DNA from: Corynebacterium lizhenjunii | GTDB lineage: Bacteria; Actinomycetota; Actinomycetes; Mycobacteriales; Mycobacteriaceae | DNA length: 64,000 bases | NCBI RefSeq assembly: GCF_011038655.2 | Contig: NZ_CP064954.1 | Coordinates: forward strand, 806,001-870,000 | Reading direction: 5' to 3' | Part shown: positions 24,673 through 33,438 of the stretch, piece by piece | Layout: every line of letters starts with the position of its first letter | How positions within the stretch are numbered: the first letter of the stretch is position 1 | Made by a program: the position numbers and the translations under genes | The notes under the pieces: generated by a model | What the model was told of the DNA's origin: nothing | Databases searched by the model: none | The model's input: the letters and a program-made list of their open reading frames with translations, nothing else

Positions 24673-25551
24673 ATGAGCACCATTGCCTTTATCGGACTGG
24701 GTAATATGGGCGGGCCTATGGCCGCCAACCTGGTCGCCGCCGGACATACCGTCAACGGCTTTGATGTTGTCGAAGAAGCCCGTGACCGCGCCGCCGCCAG
24801 CGGAGTAAACGTCATCGACACCGCCGAGGCTGCTGCCCAGGACGCAGAAGTCGTGATCACCAGCCTGCCCAACGGCGCGCTGGTGGGCCAGGTCATTGAT
24901 TCCATCTTGTCTGCCGATGCCCCCCGTTTGTTCATCGACGTCTCTACCATCGCCGTTGCCGAAGCCCGGGACCTGGCGCAGAAGGTTACGCAGGCAGGGT
25001 CGCGCTTTCTCGATGCCCCCGTCTCCGGCGGCATCGCCGGTGCTGCGGCAGGCACCCTGGCCTTCATGGTGGGCGGCCCGGCCGAGACCTTTGAGGAGGC
25101 CAAGCCGCTGCTCGACATCATGGGCCGCTCGGTGACCCACTGCGGGGATACCGGCAACGGCCAAGCGGTCAAGGCGTGCAACAACATGATTCTGGCGGTG
25201 CACCAGATTGTGCTGGCAGAGGCCCTGGTCCTAGGCGAACGTCTGGGCTTGGACCACCAGGCCTTCTTCGACGTGGTTTCTAACGCCACCGGCAATTCGT
25301 GGGCGCTGTCGGTCAATGCCCCCGTCCCGGAGGTGGTGCCCACCTCGCCAGCTAACCGCGACTTCACGCCGGGCTTTGCTGCGGCATTGATGCTCAAGGA
25401 CCTCAAGCTGGCCATGGCGGCGGCGGAGGACACTGCGACGGACACCGTCTTGGGTAAGATTGCCGCCCAGCAGTACGCGGACTTCGTTGACGAAGGTCAC
25501 GGCGGGCTGGACTTCTCCGCCATCATCAATGAGGTTCGCCGTCGAGAATAG
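24673..25551 (+). CDS. mmsB: 3-hydroxyisobutyrate dehydrogenase
   Basis: The 292-residue protein is a beta-hydroxyacid dehydrogenase. The NAD-binding G8-L-G-N-M-G13 opens the protein, the substrate-binding signature DAPVSGGIAGA lies at about 114-124, and the catalytic lysine is K167 in GNGQAVKACNNMIL. It oxidises 3-hydroxyisobutyrate to methylmalonate semialdehyde, the substrate of MmsA encoded just upstream. ATG 24673 has GAAAGGAAG about 5 nt before it. The 3' end overlaps the convergent TetR gene by 26 bp. A motif copy at 24910 encodes S-A-D-A-P. Confidence 0.93.
   Translation: MSTIAFIGLGNMGGPMAANLVAAGHTVNGFDVVEEARDRAAASGVNVIDTAEAAAQDAEVVITSLPNGALVGQVIDSILSADAPRLFIDVSTIAVAEARDLAQKVTQAGSRFLDAPVSGGIAGAAAGTLAFMVGGPAETFEEAKPLLDIMGRSVTHCGDTGNGQAVKACNNMILAVHQIVLAEALVLGERLGLDHQAFFDVVSNATGNSWALSVNAPVPEVVPTSPANRDFTPGFAAALMLKDLKLAMAAAEDTATDTVLGKIAAQQYADFVDEGHGGLDFSAIINEVRRRE
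24910..24924 (-). repeat. Copy of dispersed motif GGGGGCATCGGCAGA
   Basis: Exact through 13 bases of the consensus, on the minus strand; the coding strand of mmsB reads it as S-A-D-A-P. Confidence 0.5.
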
Positions 25552-26098
25552 ACTGCAACAATGGCGAGTAATAGCTGATGAGCGTGTCCGTGTGGAAGCT
25601 GCGGAACTCTGTATCCCCAAAACGCCGCATAAAGGACAAGCCCATCAGCAAAGCCAGCGCAGATTGCGCCCGCAACTCCGGGGAGGGGCTGCTCCAGGGC
25701 GCTTCTGCCCGGATTCGCTCCGCTAAAACCTGCAGCAGGTCCGACTTGATGCGCTTGCCAATGGCATTGAGGCTATCCCGGTCGCCCGCCGCCACGGAAA
25801 TGGTACGCGCCATTGAATAGGGGGCATTGTGGGGAGCCGTTAAGGTTTCTACCACCGCCGTGTGGCCAAGCTGCGCAAACGGACCCGCAAACAGTGCAGC
25901 TGAAGAGGCCGTGAAGTCCACGGTGGCCTCAAAGAGGCCGTCTTTGCTGCCGAAGTGCTTGACTATCAACGCCACGGAGACCCCCGCCGCGCCAGCTATG
26001 TCTTTGAGGGAGACTTCTGCGAAGGTGTACTCGCTAAAGAGCTGACGGGAACACTCGAGAATCCGGGTGCGGGCAGGAGGAAGGGCGTCACTACTCAT
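25526..26098 (-). CDS. TetR-family transcriptional regulator
   Basis: The 190-residue protein has a TetR helix-turn-helix near residues 10-50 (RILECSRQLFSEYTFAEVSL, then AGAAGVSVALIVKHFGSKDGLF). The C-terminal domain is helical and unremarkable. I chose ATG 26098 because TACAGT at 26106-26111 lies 7 nt upstream (leaderless); an in-frame ATG at 26116 would lie before the transcript start. The hexamer sits in CTACTGTAACC, close to the TACTGTTACG found at the acyl-CoA dehydrogenase operator, so the same type of site may be used. It is divergent from the GntP permease (44 bp) and overlaps the end of mmsB, so it may control either or both. Confidence 0.9.
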   Translation of the reverse strand: MSSDALPPARTRILECSRQLFSEYTFAEVSLKDIAGAAGVSVALIVKHFGSKDGLFEATVDFTASSAALFAGPFAQLGHTAVVETLTAPHNAPYSMARTISVAAGDRDSLNAIGKRIKSDLLQVLAERIRAEAPWSSPSPELRAQSALALLMGLSFMRRFGDTEFRSFHTDTLISYYSPLLQSILDGEPH

Positions 26099-26142
26099 GC
26101 GCACTACTGTAACCATCTGCCTTCATACGTGAGGAGTTCGAC

Positions 26143-27594
26143 GTGGATTTGTCGCAGCTGATTTCTTTTGCTGGTGTTGTGGCATCGCTGGCGTTCTTGG
26201 TGGTATTTGCCTACCGTGGACACTCCGTGGTGGTGGTAGCCCCCATTGCCTCGCTCATCGCCGTTATTACCTCTGGGGTGCCCATCATGGGTACCTACAC
26301 CCAGATCTTCATGCCCGCGTTAGCTGGGTTCATCGGCAAGTATTTTCCGCTATTTCTCTTCGGCGCCATCTTTGGCTATTTGATGACGTCTACGGGACTG
26401 GCCCGCTACCTGGCCCATGGGATTACCGCCCTGTTCGGGGCCAAGCGTGCACTGATAGCCACCGTGGTGGCTACCGCTTTGCTCACGTACGGCGGGGTGT
26501 CCGCTTGGGTGGTGGCTTTTACCATCGTGCCCATTGCCACCGCCTTGTTCCAAGAAAACGAGATCCCCCACCGGCTGATGCCCGCCGCCATCGCCTTGGG
26601 CACCATCACCTTTGCGCTGGCGGCCTTGCCCGGCTCGCCGCAGATCCACAACGCTATCCCCACTAGCTACTTCGGCACCAATACCTATGCCGCGCCCGTC
26701 TTCGGCCTCCTGGCCGCAGCCATCATGTTCTGCGCCGGAATAGCCTGGTTGCAGTGGCGGGCGCGCCGCCTGCGCGCTGGGGGAGAGGCCTTCGCCCCGC
26801 GCGACGCCCACGGCAACATTATTGAGACCCCACTAGCCCAACAGGCTGAGGAGATCGCCGTGGCCACCCCACTGAAGCAACCCTCCACCGCTGTGCAAGG
26901 TCTTCTGGGATTGCTGCCCATCGCGGTGGTCATTGGAGTGAATTTCTCCATTGTCTACGGCTTTTCCAAGCACTGGGATGCCGCCTACCTGGCGGAAGAA
27001 AAATACGGAGAGACCTCCCTCGGCGCGCTACTGGGGGTGTGGTCACCCACCATCGCCCTGGCCCTGGCCGTCGTAGTGATCATCGCCATGTTCCCCTCCC
27101 GTGTCCGTGAATCGCTGAGTGAGCTTTCCGAAGGCGCCAAAAACGCCATCGTGCCATGCTTTACCACTGCCTCGGAGGTAGGCTACGGCGCGGTCATCGC
27201 CGCCCTGGCCATCTTCGCCTTCATCAAGGACAACATGCTGGGTATTAGCGATAACGCACTCGTGGTCTCCACAGTATCCACCGCCGTCATCTCCGGTATC
27301 ACCGGCTCTTCGTCCGGCGGATTGTCCATCACCATGCAAACGCTTGGCGAACAACTCGCGCAGCTGGCCAGCGAACAAGGCATCTCGCTTGAGCTCATGC
27401 ACCGGGTGACCGCCATGGCATCGGTAAGCTTTGACTCCCTGCCGCATAATGGTGCGGTGCTGACTATGCTGCTGGTGTGCGGGATGACCCACAAGCTGGC
27501 GTATAAAGACGTCGCCATGGTCACGGTGGCCATCCCTTTGGCCACCCTGGCCTTCATGCTGGGGCTGGCTGCCCTGGTCCCGGGGCTGGCTTAG
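26143..27594 (+). CDS. GntP-family permease
   Basis: The 483-residue protein has about 12 hydrophobic segments and the small-residue loops of the GntP family, for example GITGSSSGGLSITMQTL (about residue 385) and VSFDSLPHNGAVLTMLLVCG near the C-terminus. Family members are proton symporters for gluconate, other sugar acids or beta-hydroxyacids such as hydroxybutyrate. The serine-rich SFDSLPHNGA block is common in the hydroxybutyrate-permease branch. Given the next-door mmsB and TetR genes, uptake of 3-hydroxyisobutyrate or hydroxybutyrate is a reasonable guess. GTG 26143 has GAGGAG 6 nt upstream. Confidence 0.85.
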   Translation: MDLSQLISFAGVVASLAFLVVFAYRGHSVVVVAPIASLIAVITSGVPIMGTYTQIFMPALAGFIGKYFPLFLFGAIFGYLMTSTGLARYLAHGITALFGAKRALIATVVATALLTYGGVSAWVVAFTIVPIATALFQENEIPHRLMPAAIALGTITFALAALPGSPQIHNAIPTSYFGTNTYAAPVFGLLAAAIMFCAGIAWLQWRARRLRAGGEAFAPRDAHGNIIETPLAQQAEEIAVATPLKQPSTAVQGLLGLLPIAVVIGVNFSIVYGFSKHWDAAYLAEEKYGETSLGALLGVWSPTIALALAVVVIIAMFPSRVRESLSELSEGAKNAIVPCFTTASEVGYGAVIAALAIFAFIKDNMLGISDNALVVSTVSTAVISGITGSSSGGLSITMQTLGEQLAQLASEQGISLELMHRVTAMASVSFDSLPHNGAVLTMLLVCGMTHKLAYKDVAMVTVAIPLATLAFMLGLAALVPGLA

Positions 27595-27606
27595 ACAACC
27601 TGGTGC

Positions 27607-27662
27607 CGGGACCCGCGCAAGCACCGGCCTGTCTGCCCTGATCCCGGGACCCGCGCAAGCAC
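27607..27662. repeat. Direct repeat CGGGACCCGCGCAAGCAC, two copies
   Basis: Copies at 27607-27624 and 27645-27662, 38 bp apart, between the GntP stop and the prfC stop. The stretch before the second copy (CTGCCCTGATCCCGGG) also resembles the last codons of the GntP gene (CTGCCCTGGTCCCGGG). Confidence 0.9.
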
Positions 27663-27680
27663 TCCGGCCGTCTGGCTCGC

Positions 27681-29282
27681 TTAATCCGCGACCAGCGGCT
27701 CCATGGTCAGCTCCGGGTGCTCCTTTTCAATAAAAGCCAACTTCCACTTATCGCCGAAGAGCGCAATGAGCTCACCGTCCGTGCGGGTAAAGACCTCCAC
27801 CCCGCGCTGGCGGCCCAACTCCGGCGCCGACTCAGCGTCAGTGCGCCGGGCCACGGAGTAGGGGATGGGCTCCGTAATCGTCTCCACGTTGTACTCCAGC
27901 TCCATGCGCGCCTGCATGACCTCGAACTGCATGGGGCCCACGGCGGCCATGACTGGGGCGGCATCCCCGCGGGCATCGTTACGCAAGATTTGCACCACGC
28001 CCTCGGCAGCCAGCTGGTCCAGACCCTTGCGGAAGGCCTTATACGAGCCCAAGGACTTTGCTCGCAGAATCCGGAACGCCTCCGGCGCAAACTGCGGGAT
28101 CGGCTTAAACTGCACCTGCTTGCCGGCGTAGATGGTATCCCCCGGAGCCAGCGAACCAGCATTGACCAGACCCACAATATCGCCTGGATAGGCCGTGTCT
28201 ACGGTATCGCGCGTGCGGCCAAAGACCGTCAGCGCATACTTGGTGGAAAAAGACCTCCCGGACTGGGCGTGATTGACCTGCATGCCGCGCTCAAACTCAC
28301 CGGAGACCACCCGCATGAACGCCAGGTTATCGCGGTGCTTCTTATCCATACCGGCCTGGACCTTGAAGATAACCCCGGAAAACTCATCGCCCACCTCGCG
28401 CACGCTGGCCTCCGCCTCCCGGGCCCGCGGGGCCGGGGCAATTGCACACAGGGTGTCCAAAATCTGGTGCACACCAAAGTTGAGCATGGCAGAGGCAAAA
28501 ATCACCGGGGAAGTAATGCACTGCTCAAACAGCTCCTGGTCGTGGATAGCCCCGTCTGCCGCCAACAGCTCGGCTTCTTCCACGGCAGTCTCCCACGCCT
28601 CGCCTTCCTTCGCGGCAGCGCCTGCCGGGTCATAGTGCTCCTCCGGCGCAATGGTGGAACCACCAGCGGTGCGGATGAAGTGCACGTAATTATCCGCCTC
28701 GCCTTCGGCGTTAATGTGCGCCAACCCGCGGAAGTCCCCGGCAATACCCACCGGCCAATACAGCGGTGTGGGCTGGAGCTGAATCTCTGAGACAATCTCA
28801 TCAATCAACTCCAGCGGCTCGCGCCCCACGCGGTCCCACTTGTTAATCACGGTGATAATGGGCAAACCCCGCGCCTTGCACACCCGGAAGAGCTTGAGCG
28901 TCTGCGGCTCCAAACCCTTGGCGGCATCGATAAGCATCACAGCGGCATCAACAGCAGTAAGCACGCGGTAGGTGTCTTCAGAAAAGTCCGCGTGGCCAGG
29001 GGTATCCACAAGGTTAATCATGTAGGGCTGCCCCTCGTGTCCCTCCGGAGCGTACTCGAACTGCAACGCAGACGAGGCGACCGAGATGCCGCGCTCCTTT
29101 TCCATCTCCATCCAGTCAGAGACGGTGGCTTTGCGGTTACCCTTGCCGTGCACCGCGCCGGCCTCATTAATAACGTGGGCGTGTAGCGCAAGGGCCTCCG
29201 TCAGGGTGGATTTACCGGCGTCGGGGTGGGCAATGACGGCAAACGTGCGGCGGCGCGAGGCCTCTTGTGCTACAGAACTCAT
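27681..29282 (-). CDS. prfC: Peptide chain release factor 3
   Basis: The 533-residue protein is a translational GTPase of the RF3 class. The P-loop is AHPDAGKST at 18-26, followed by NRKATVSDWMEMEKERGISV, the DTPGHADF motif and NKWDR. RF3 releases RF1 and RF2 from the ribosome after peptide release. The length is normal. I chose ATG 29282 because TAGACT at 29290-29295 lies 7 nt upstream and no Shine-Dalgarno site is present; an in-frame TTG 6 nt further upstream is rejected for that reason. It converges on the GntP gene and stands alone as a transcription unit. Confidence 0.95.
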   Translation of the reverse strand: MSSVAQEASRRRTFAVIAHPDAGKSTLTEALALHAHVINEAGAVHGKGNRKATVSDWMEMEKERGISVASSALQFEYAPEGHEGQPYMINLVDTPGHADFSEDTYRVLTAVDAAVMLIDAAKGLEPQTLKLFRVCKARGLPIITVINKWDRVGREPLELIDEIVSEIQLQPTPLYWPVGIAGDFRGLAHINAEGEADNYVHFIRTAGGSTIAPEEHYDPAGAAAKEGEAWETAVEEAELLAADGAIHDQELFEQCITSPVIFASAMLNFGVHQILDTLCAIAPAPRAREAEASVREVGDEFSGVIFKVQAGMDKKHRDNLAFMRVVSGEFERGMQVNHAQSGRSFSTKYALTVFGRTRDTVDTAYPGDIVGLVNAGSLAPGDTIYAGKQVQFKPIPQFAPEAFRILRAKSLGSYKAFRKGLDQLAAEGVVQILRNDARGDAAPVMAAVGPMQFEVMQARMELEYNVETITEPIPYSVARRTDAESAPELGRQRGVEVFTRTDGELIALFGDKWKLAFIEKEHPELTMEPLVAD

Positions 29283-29306
29283 GGCCAAAAGTCTAGCGGG
29301 AGCAAT

Positions 29307-29465
29307 TTAGCATTCCACATTGAGCTGGCGGCCAAGTTCATCGAAGACCCGCTGGGCCACGCTCAACTTCCTCGCAACCGGGCGCGGGGCTAGGGCTTGG
29401 GCTACTGCTTTGCCGATACCGTCCGATGCCCCCGTTATAACCATGGTCGTGCGTGCCGTATGCAT
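29307..29465 (-). pseudogene. Short-chain dehydrogenase remnant (internal deletion)
   Basis: A 52-residue frame begins MHTARTTMVITGASDGIGKA, the cofactor-binding start of an SDR enzyme (TGASDGIG), then after about 12 more residues jumps to a C-terminal-like segment (VAQRVFDELGRQLNVEC). A functional SDR has about 230-280 residues, so some 200 are missing. The promoter survives: TACACT at 29473-29478 lies 7 nt before ATG 29465, the leaderless layout. It may be a decayed gene with its centre deleted in frame. Expression of a nonfunctional peptide is possible. Confidence 0.65.
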
Positions 29466-29534
29466 GCGGCTAAGTGTATTCACGTTTTTCGGGTAAAGTG
29501 GCCAGGATTGTTTAGGCCAAGTAAAGGAGAAGTT

Positions 29535-30074
29535 ATGGCAAAGATTGCAGTGGTGCTGGGCTCTATTCGCAAGGGCCGCGCCGGGAAAGCCGTCGCCGAT
29601 TGGGTGGTTGACCAGGCCCAGGGCCGCGACCACGACTATGCGTTGGTGGATTTGCTGGACCACCCGCTGCCGCTGATGGATGCAGAAGTAGTCCCCGCCG
29701 CAGCAGAGAAGGCGTATGCGGACTCGGCGGTGCAGCGCTGGTCGGATACCATCGACGCCTTTGATGGCTATATTTTTGTCACCCCGGAATACAACAGCAA
29801 TGTCCCGGGCCCGTTTAAGAACGCTTTTGATTGCCTGGGGCAGGAGTGGGCTGGCAAGCCGATTGCCTTCGTGGGCTATAGCTTTGGCAACTCCCGGCGG
29901 GTGCTGGAGAGCTGGCGCATGTCTGTCACAGGTTCGCTAAAGATGCAGGCAGTTGATGCCGCAACTGACGTGGACCTGGCTGCCAACTTTGCCGATGCCG
30001 CCTTTACGCCAACCTCCGCAGTGCTCACCCAACTCCAGGCGACGCTGGAGGAGTTGGAGGCGAAGCTGGGTTAG
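29535..30074 (+). CDS. NADPH-dependent FMN reductase family protein
   Basis: The 179-residue flavodoxin-fold protein starts AKIAVVLGSIRKGRAGKAVA, the FMN-phosphate-binding strand and loop of this family, and has the second flavin-binding block TPEYNSNVPGPFKNAFDCL at about 84-102. Members reduce FMN, quinones or azo dyes using NAD(P)H. ATG 29535 has AAAGGAG at 29523-29529, 5 nt upstream. It is convergent with the first peptidyl-tRNA hydrolase gene, whose stop codon is adjacent. Physiological substrate unknown. Confidence 0.9.
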   Translation: MAKIAVVLGSIRKGRAGKAVADWVVDQAQGRDHDYALVDLLDHPLPLMDAEVVPAAAEKAYADSAVQRWSDTIDAFDGYIFVTPEYNSNVPGPFKNAFDCLGQEWAGKPIAFVGYSFGNSRRVLESWRMSVTGSLKMQAVDAATDVDLAANFADAAFTPTSAVLTQLQATLEELEAKLG

Positions 30075-30737
30075 CTACTTGAAGCGCGGATGGATCTCCT
30101 GCTGCGCGGCGGCTAATCCGCGGGTGGCTAGCAGGGTGGCAGCGTGGGCGGCACCGGCGATGGACTCGTCAAAACCCGCCCCGGCATCGACGGGGCCCAG
30201 GACGTAGTCGGGAACCGGGGTACCAGGTGCGGGGCGGGAGATGCCGATCCGCACGCGCAAGTAGTCTCGGGTGCCCAGATGCTCGCTGATGGATTTCAGA
30301 CCATTGTGGCCGTTTTCGTTACCGCCGAGCTTGAGACGTAGCTTGTGGGCTGGCAGGTCTAGCTCATCGTGGAGGATGATGACGCGCTCCGCCGCAATTC
30401 CCAGATGGCGGGCCAACTGGCCGATGCCCTCCCCGCTCACATTCATGTAGTCGGTAGACCGGGCGGCCACAACATGCACGCCGTCGAGGTTAAGCTGCGC
30501 GGCGTGGGCTGCGATTCCGCGGACGGGTTCCAGTACTGCACCGTGGGCCGCCAGGAGATCATCGAGCGCCATGTAGCCGACATTGTGGCGCGTGGCGGCG
30601 TACTGCGGCCCAGGGTTGCCCAGTCCGACCACCAGAAAGTCTGCGGTGAGGTCGGCCGGGTCCACGCCGGATGGGCGCGCGGCGTTGGTGGACCGCGGGC
30701 GGGAAAAACGAGCCAGGAAGTCGCGCAGAAAACTCAT
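30075..30737 (-). CDS. pth: Peptidyl-tRNA hydrolase (first copy, N-terminally extended)
   Basis: The 220-residue protein contains all Pth hallmarks: VGLGNPGPQYAATRHNVG with catalytic H51, the substrate-binding STDYMNVSG, HDELDLP and GGNENGHNGLKS. Pth recycles tRNA from prematurely released peptidyl-tRNA. About 33 residues (MSFLRDFLARFSRPRSTNA and onward) precede the fold, more than in the second copy at 35274. The start is ATG 30737 with GGAAG about 9 nt upstream, but ATG 30746 is also possible. It is divergent from the nitronate monooxygenase-like gene, 47 bp away. Two copies are known in corynebacteria. Confidence 0.9.
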   Translation of the reverse strand: MSFLRDFLARFSRPRSTNAARPSGVDPADLTADFLVVGLGNPGPQYAATRHNVGYMALDDLLAAHGAVLEPVRGIAAHAAQLNLDGVHVVAARSTDYMNVSGEGIGQLARHLGIAAERVIILHDELDLPAHKLRLKLGGNENGHNGLKSISEHLGTRDYLRVRIGISRPAPGTPVPDYVLGPVDAGAGFDESIAGAAHAATLLATRGLAAAQQEIHPRFK

Positions 30738-30784
30738 GCGCACCATCTTCCCACGGCCGGCGTTGCCGTCCTACACTAGGCGCC

Positions 30785-31855
30785 ATGAGTAGTTTGAAGC
30801 CACGCGAAACACACCCAGACAGCGCCGCGCAGCCAGGAAGTGCTGCGCGCCCAGACAGCGCCGCGCAGCGAAATAGCGCAGTGTTGGATTCTTTGGAGAT
30901 CCCCATCGTGATTGCGCCTATGGCCGGTGGTCCCACCACCCCGGCGCTGGTGCGCGCGGCTGCTCAGCACGGTGCGTTTAGCGCGCTGGCGTGGGGAACT
31001 ATCGACATCAAAGGCGCAGCCGCGCAGCTCGCAGAAATCGGAAATGAACGCTATGGGGTTAATCTCTTTGCCCCGCAAGAAGCCCTGGAGCCAGCGGAGT
31101 TGGAGGCAGCCCGTGCCTTGGCGCCCGAAGGCCAGTTACCGGAGGTGGACTACAGCTTCGGGTGGGAAGAAAAGCTAAGCCTGGCCCTGGAGGCTGCGCA
31201 CCCGCCAGCGGTGCTGTGGGCTATGTTCGGTGCGTTTAGCCCCGAACAGTGCCAGCGTATTCACGCGGTGGGGGCAGAAGCGTGGGTAAGCGTGACTGAC
31301 CCGGAGGCAGCAGTAGTTGCCGCACGCCAGGGCGCAGATGTGCTCTGCGTGCAAGGGCCTGAAGCCGGTGGGCACCGCGGCACCGTGGACTTTCGCGCCG
31401 AACCGGATTGGCACCCACTAGCCGAATTGGTCCGGGCAATGCACGCGTCGCTGGAGGCAGAAGGATTGGAACGGCCCCTGATTGCTGCTGGCGGGATTCG
31501 CGACGCCGCCGGGGTGACTGCGGCCCTGCAGCTGCCCGGGGTACGTGCGGTGAGCTGCGGGTCGGCCTTTTTGCTTGCAGAAGAGGCGGGGACATCGGCA
31601 AGCAACCGGGAACTGATTGCTGCTGGCGGGCGCACTGTGTCCACCCGTGCCTTCAGTGGACGCTATGCCCGGGGCCTGGCCACCGCCTTTAGCGACGCCC
31701 ATGGTGACCTCGCGCCGATCTATCCCTTCCTCAACCCCATCCTCGCGCCGCGACGGGCCCAGGGGGACCTGGAGGTTGCCTATTGTCTAGTAGGTATTGA
31801 GCCGGAGAAAATCCGTGGGGGTAGTGCGGGTGAAATCCTGCACCAACTTTATTAA
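30785..31855 (+). CDS. Nitronate monooxygenase / 2-nitropropane dioxygenase-like FMN protein
   Basis: The 356-residue TIM-barrel protein has the family start P-I-V-I-A-P-M-A-G-G-P, the FMN-binding GADVLCVQGPEAGGHRG (about 183-199) and AAGGIRDAAGV followed by the phosphate-binding AVSCGSAFLLAEEAG. These proteins use FMN to oxidise nitronates; many homologues have other roles, including enoyl reductase-like ones. ATG 30785 is preceded by TACACT at 30772-30777 with a 7-nt gap, so it is predicted leaderless. The first 35 residues are a low-complexity region made from a 36-bp DNA duplication (PDSAAQPGSAAR / PDSAAQ). Confidence 0.87.
   Translation: MSSLKPRETHPDSAAQPGSAARPDSAAQRNSAVLDSLEIPIVIAPMAGGPTTPALVRAAAQHGAFSALAWGTIDIKGAAAQLAEIGNERYGVNLFAPQEALEPAELEAARALAPEGQLPEVDYSFGWEEKLSLALEAAHPPAVLWAMFGAFSPEQCQRIHAVGAEAWVSVTDPEAAVVAARQGADVLCVQGPEAGGHRGTVDFRAEPDWHPLAELVRAMHASLEAEGLERPLIAAGGIRDAAGVTAALQLPGVRAVSCGSAFLLAEEAGTSASNRELIAAGGRTVSTRAFSGRYARGLATAFSDAHGDLAPIYPFLNPILAPRRAQGDLEVAYCLVGIEPEKIRGGSAGEILHQLY
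30815..30869. repeat. 36-bp period duplication inside the NMO N-terminus
   Basis: CCAGACAGCGCCGCGCAGC occurs at 30815-30833 and again at 30851-30869, encoding repeated PDSAAQ. It lies in frame, before the conserved fold. Confidence 0.9.
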
Positions 31856-31924
31856 ACGGGCGTGCGGAGCCGGTAGGATGTGGGAAAACGACTAACCCCA
31901 CAATGAGTAAAAGGAATGATGCAA

Positions 31925-33376
31925 GTGACCGATAATCGACAGGTTGGCCACGAGGACTGGAACCAGCGCATCGAACGCGCGCAGGAAATGATTCCGCTAC
32001 TGCACAAGCTGCGCCGTTCCAACGTTGTCACCTCGATCTTCGGCTCCCTGCTGGAGGGCGTGACCGACATCGACATTGTTAAGGCTCACCGCTACGCCCG
32101 CCGCATAGCCGGCCAGGAGCTCTCCACCGCCCAGACCCTGCCCATCCTGGAGGTGTTGGTGGATCTCAACCTGGCATCGGCCTCCATTGACTTGGGCCAG
32201 CTGGCAGTGAAGTTCGCGGAATCGGGTGAGCAGGACCTGCGGGCTTTTGTGGAAGAAGAGCTCGCCAGCGTCATCGGCAAAGACGAGCACAAGGAGCCGC
32301 GCGACGTGGTGCTCTACGGCTTTGGCCGAATCGGGCGCCTGCTGGCCCGCATCCTCATTGCCCGCGAGGCCGCCTACAACGGTGTACGCCTGCGTGGCAT
32401 CGTAGTGCGCAAGAAGGGCGACATTGATATCTTTAAGCGCGCCTCTTTGCTGCGCCGCGACTCCGTCCACGGGGCGTTCAACGGCACCATCACCGTGGAT
32501 GAGGAAAACGAAGTCATCTGGGCCAATGGCACCAAGATTCAGATGATCTACGCCAATGATCCGGCGGATATCGACTACACCGCCTATGGCATTGAAGATG
32601 CCATCCTGGTGGACAACACCGGCGTGTGGCGCGACCGCGCGGGCCTAGAACAGCACCTGAAGTCCAAGGGCATTTCCCGCGTGCTGCTCACCGCCCCGGG
32701 CAAGGGCGATTTGAAGAACATTGTCTACGGCATCAACCATGCAGACATTGAGGATTCGGACCAGATTCTGTCCGCAGCATCGTGTACCACCAACGGCATT
32801 ACCCCGGTGCTGAAGGTAATCAACGACCGGTACGGGGTGGTGCACGGCCACGTGGAGACCGCGCATTCCTTTACCAACGATCAGAACCTGATTGATAACT
32901 TCCACAAGGGCGACCGGCGTGGCCGCGCCGCAGGCCTGAACATGGTGCTTACGGAGACCGGCGCGGCGAAGGCAGTGTCCAAGGCTGTGCCGGAATTTGA
33001 GGGCAAGCTGACCGGAAACGCCATCCGCGTTCCCACCCCGGACGTTTCCATGGCCGTGCTCAACCTGGAGCTAGAAAAGGAAGTCGACGCCGCAGAGGTT
33101 AATGACTTCCTGCGCAATGTCTCCCTGCACTCGGAGTTGCGCCAGCAGATTTCCTACATTGCCTCCCCGGAGGTGGTCTCCTCGGACTTTGTTGGCTCCA
33201 CCCACGCTGGCATTGTGGATGGCCTAGCCACCATCGCATCCGGCAAGCACCTGGTGCTCTACGTTTGGTATGACAACGAGTTCGGCTACTCCAACCAGGT
33301 CATCCGCATTGTGGAGGAACTCGCAGGCGCCCGCCCGGTGGTGCTGCCGCAGCGCGTAGACCCGCAGGAGCTCTAG
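31925..33376 (+). CDS. gapB: Glyceraldehyde-3-phosphate dehydrogenase, long GapB-type
   Basis: The 483-residue protein has an N-terminal extension of about 125 residues, then the NAD-binding GFGRIGR (132-138), the catalytic C287 in SAASCTTNG, and the C-terminal YVWYDNEFGYSNQV. Corynebacteria carry such an extended enzyme (GapB, NADP-preferring and gluconeogenic) besides the glycolytic GapA. The start is uncertain: ATG codons at 31916 and 31919 lie 0-3 nt from AAAAGGA (31909-31915), while GTG 31925 lies 9 nt away, so I chose GTG. The stop codon lies in a 12-bp direct repeat, and a terminator hairpin follows. Confidence 0.92.
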   Translation: MTDNRQVGHEDWNQRIERAQEMIPLLHKLRRSNVVTSIFGSLLEGVTDIDIVKAHRYARRIAGQELSTAQTLPILEVLVDLNLASASIDLGQLAVKFAESGEQDLRAFVEEELASVIGKDEHKEPRDVVLYGFGRIGRLLARILIAREAAYNGVRLRGIVVRKKGDIDIFKRASLLRRDSVHGAFNGTITVDEENEVIWANGTKIQMIYANDPADIDYTAYGIEDAILVDNTGVWRDRAGLEQHLKSKGISRVLLTAPGKGDLKNIVYGINHADIEDSDQILSAASCTTNGITPVLKVINDRYGVVHGHVETAHSFTNDQNLIDNFHKGDRRGRAAGLNMVLTETGAAKAVSKAVPEFEGKLTGNAIRVPTPDVSMAVLNLELEKEVDAAEVNDFLRNVSLHSELRQQISYIASPEVVSSDFVGSTHAGIVDGLATIASGKHLVLYVWYDNEFGYSNQVIRIVEELAGARPVVLPQRVDPQEL

Positions 33377-33393
33377 GCGCTGGAGCTCTAGGC
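33367..33393. repeat. GGAGCTCTAGGC direct repeat spanning the gapB stop codon
   Basis: Copies at 33367-33378 and 33382-33393, 15 bp apart. The first contains the last codons and TAG of gapB; the second repeats them in noncoding DNA. Confidence 0.9.
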
Positions 33394-33424
33394 ACAGAAG
33401 CGCCGGGCCCACAGGAGGGGCTCC

Positions 33425-33438
33425 GGGGCATCGGCAGA
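33425..33438 (+). repeat. Copy of dispersed motif GGGGCATCGGCAGA (intergenic)
   Basis: It lies outside genes, immediately before the stem of the gapB/ppk2 terminator. Confidence 0.5.
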
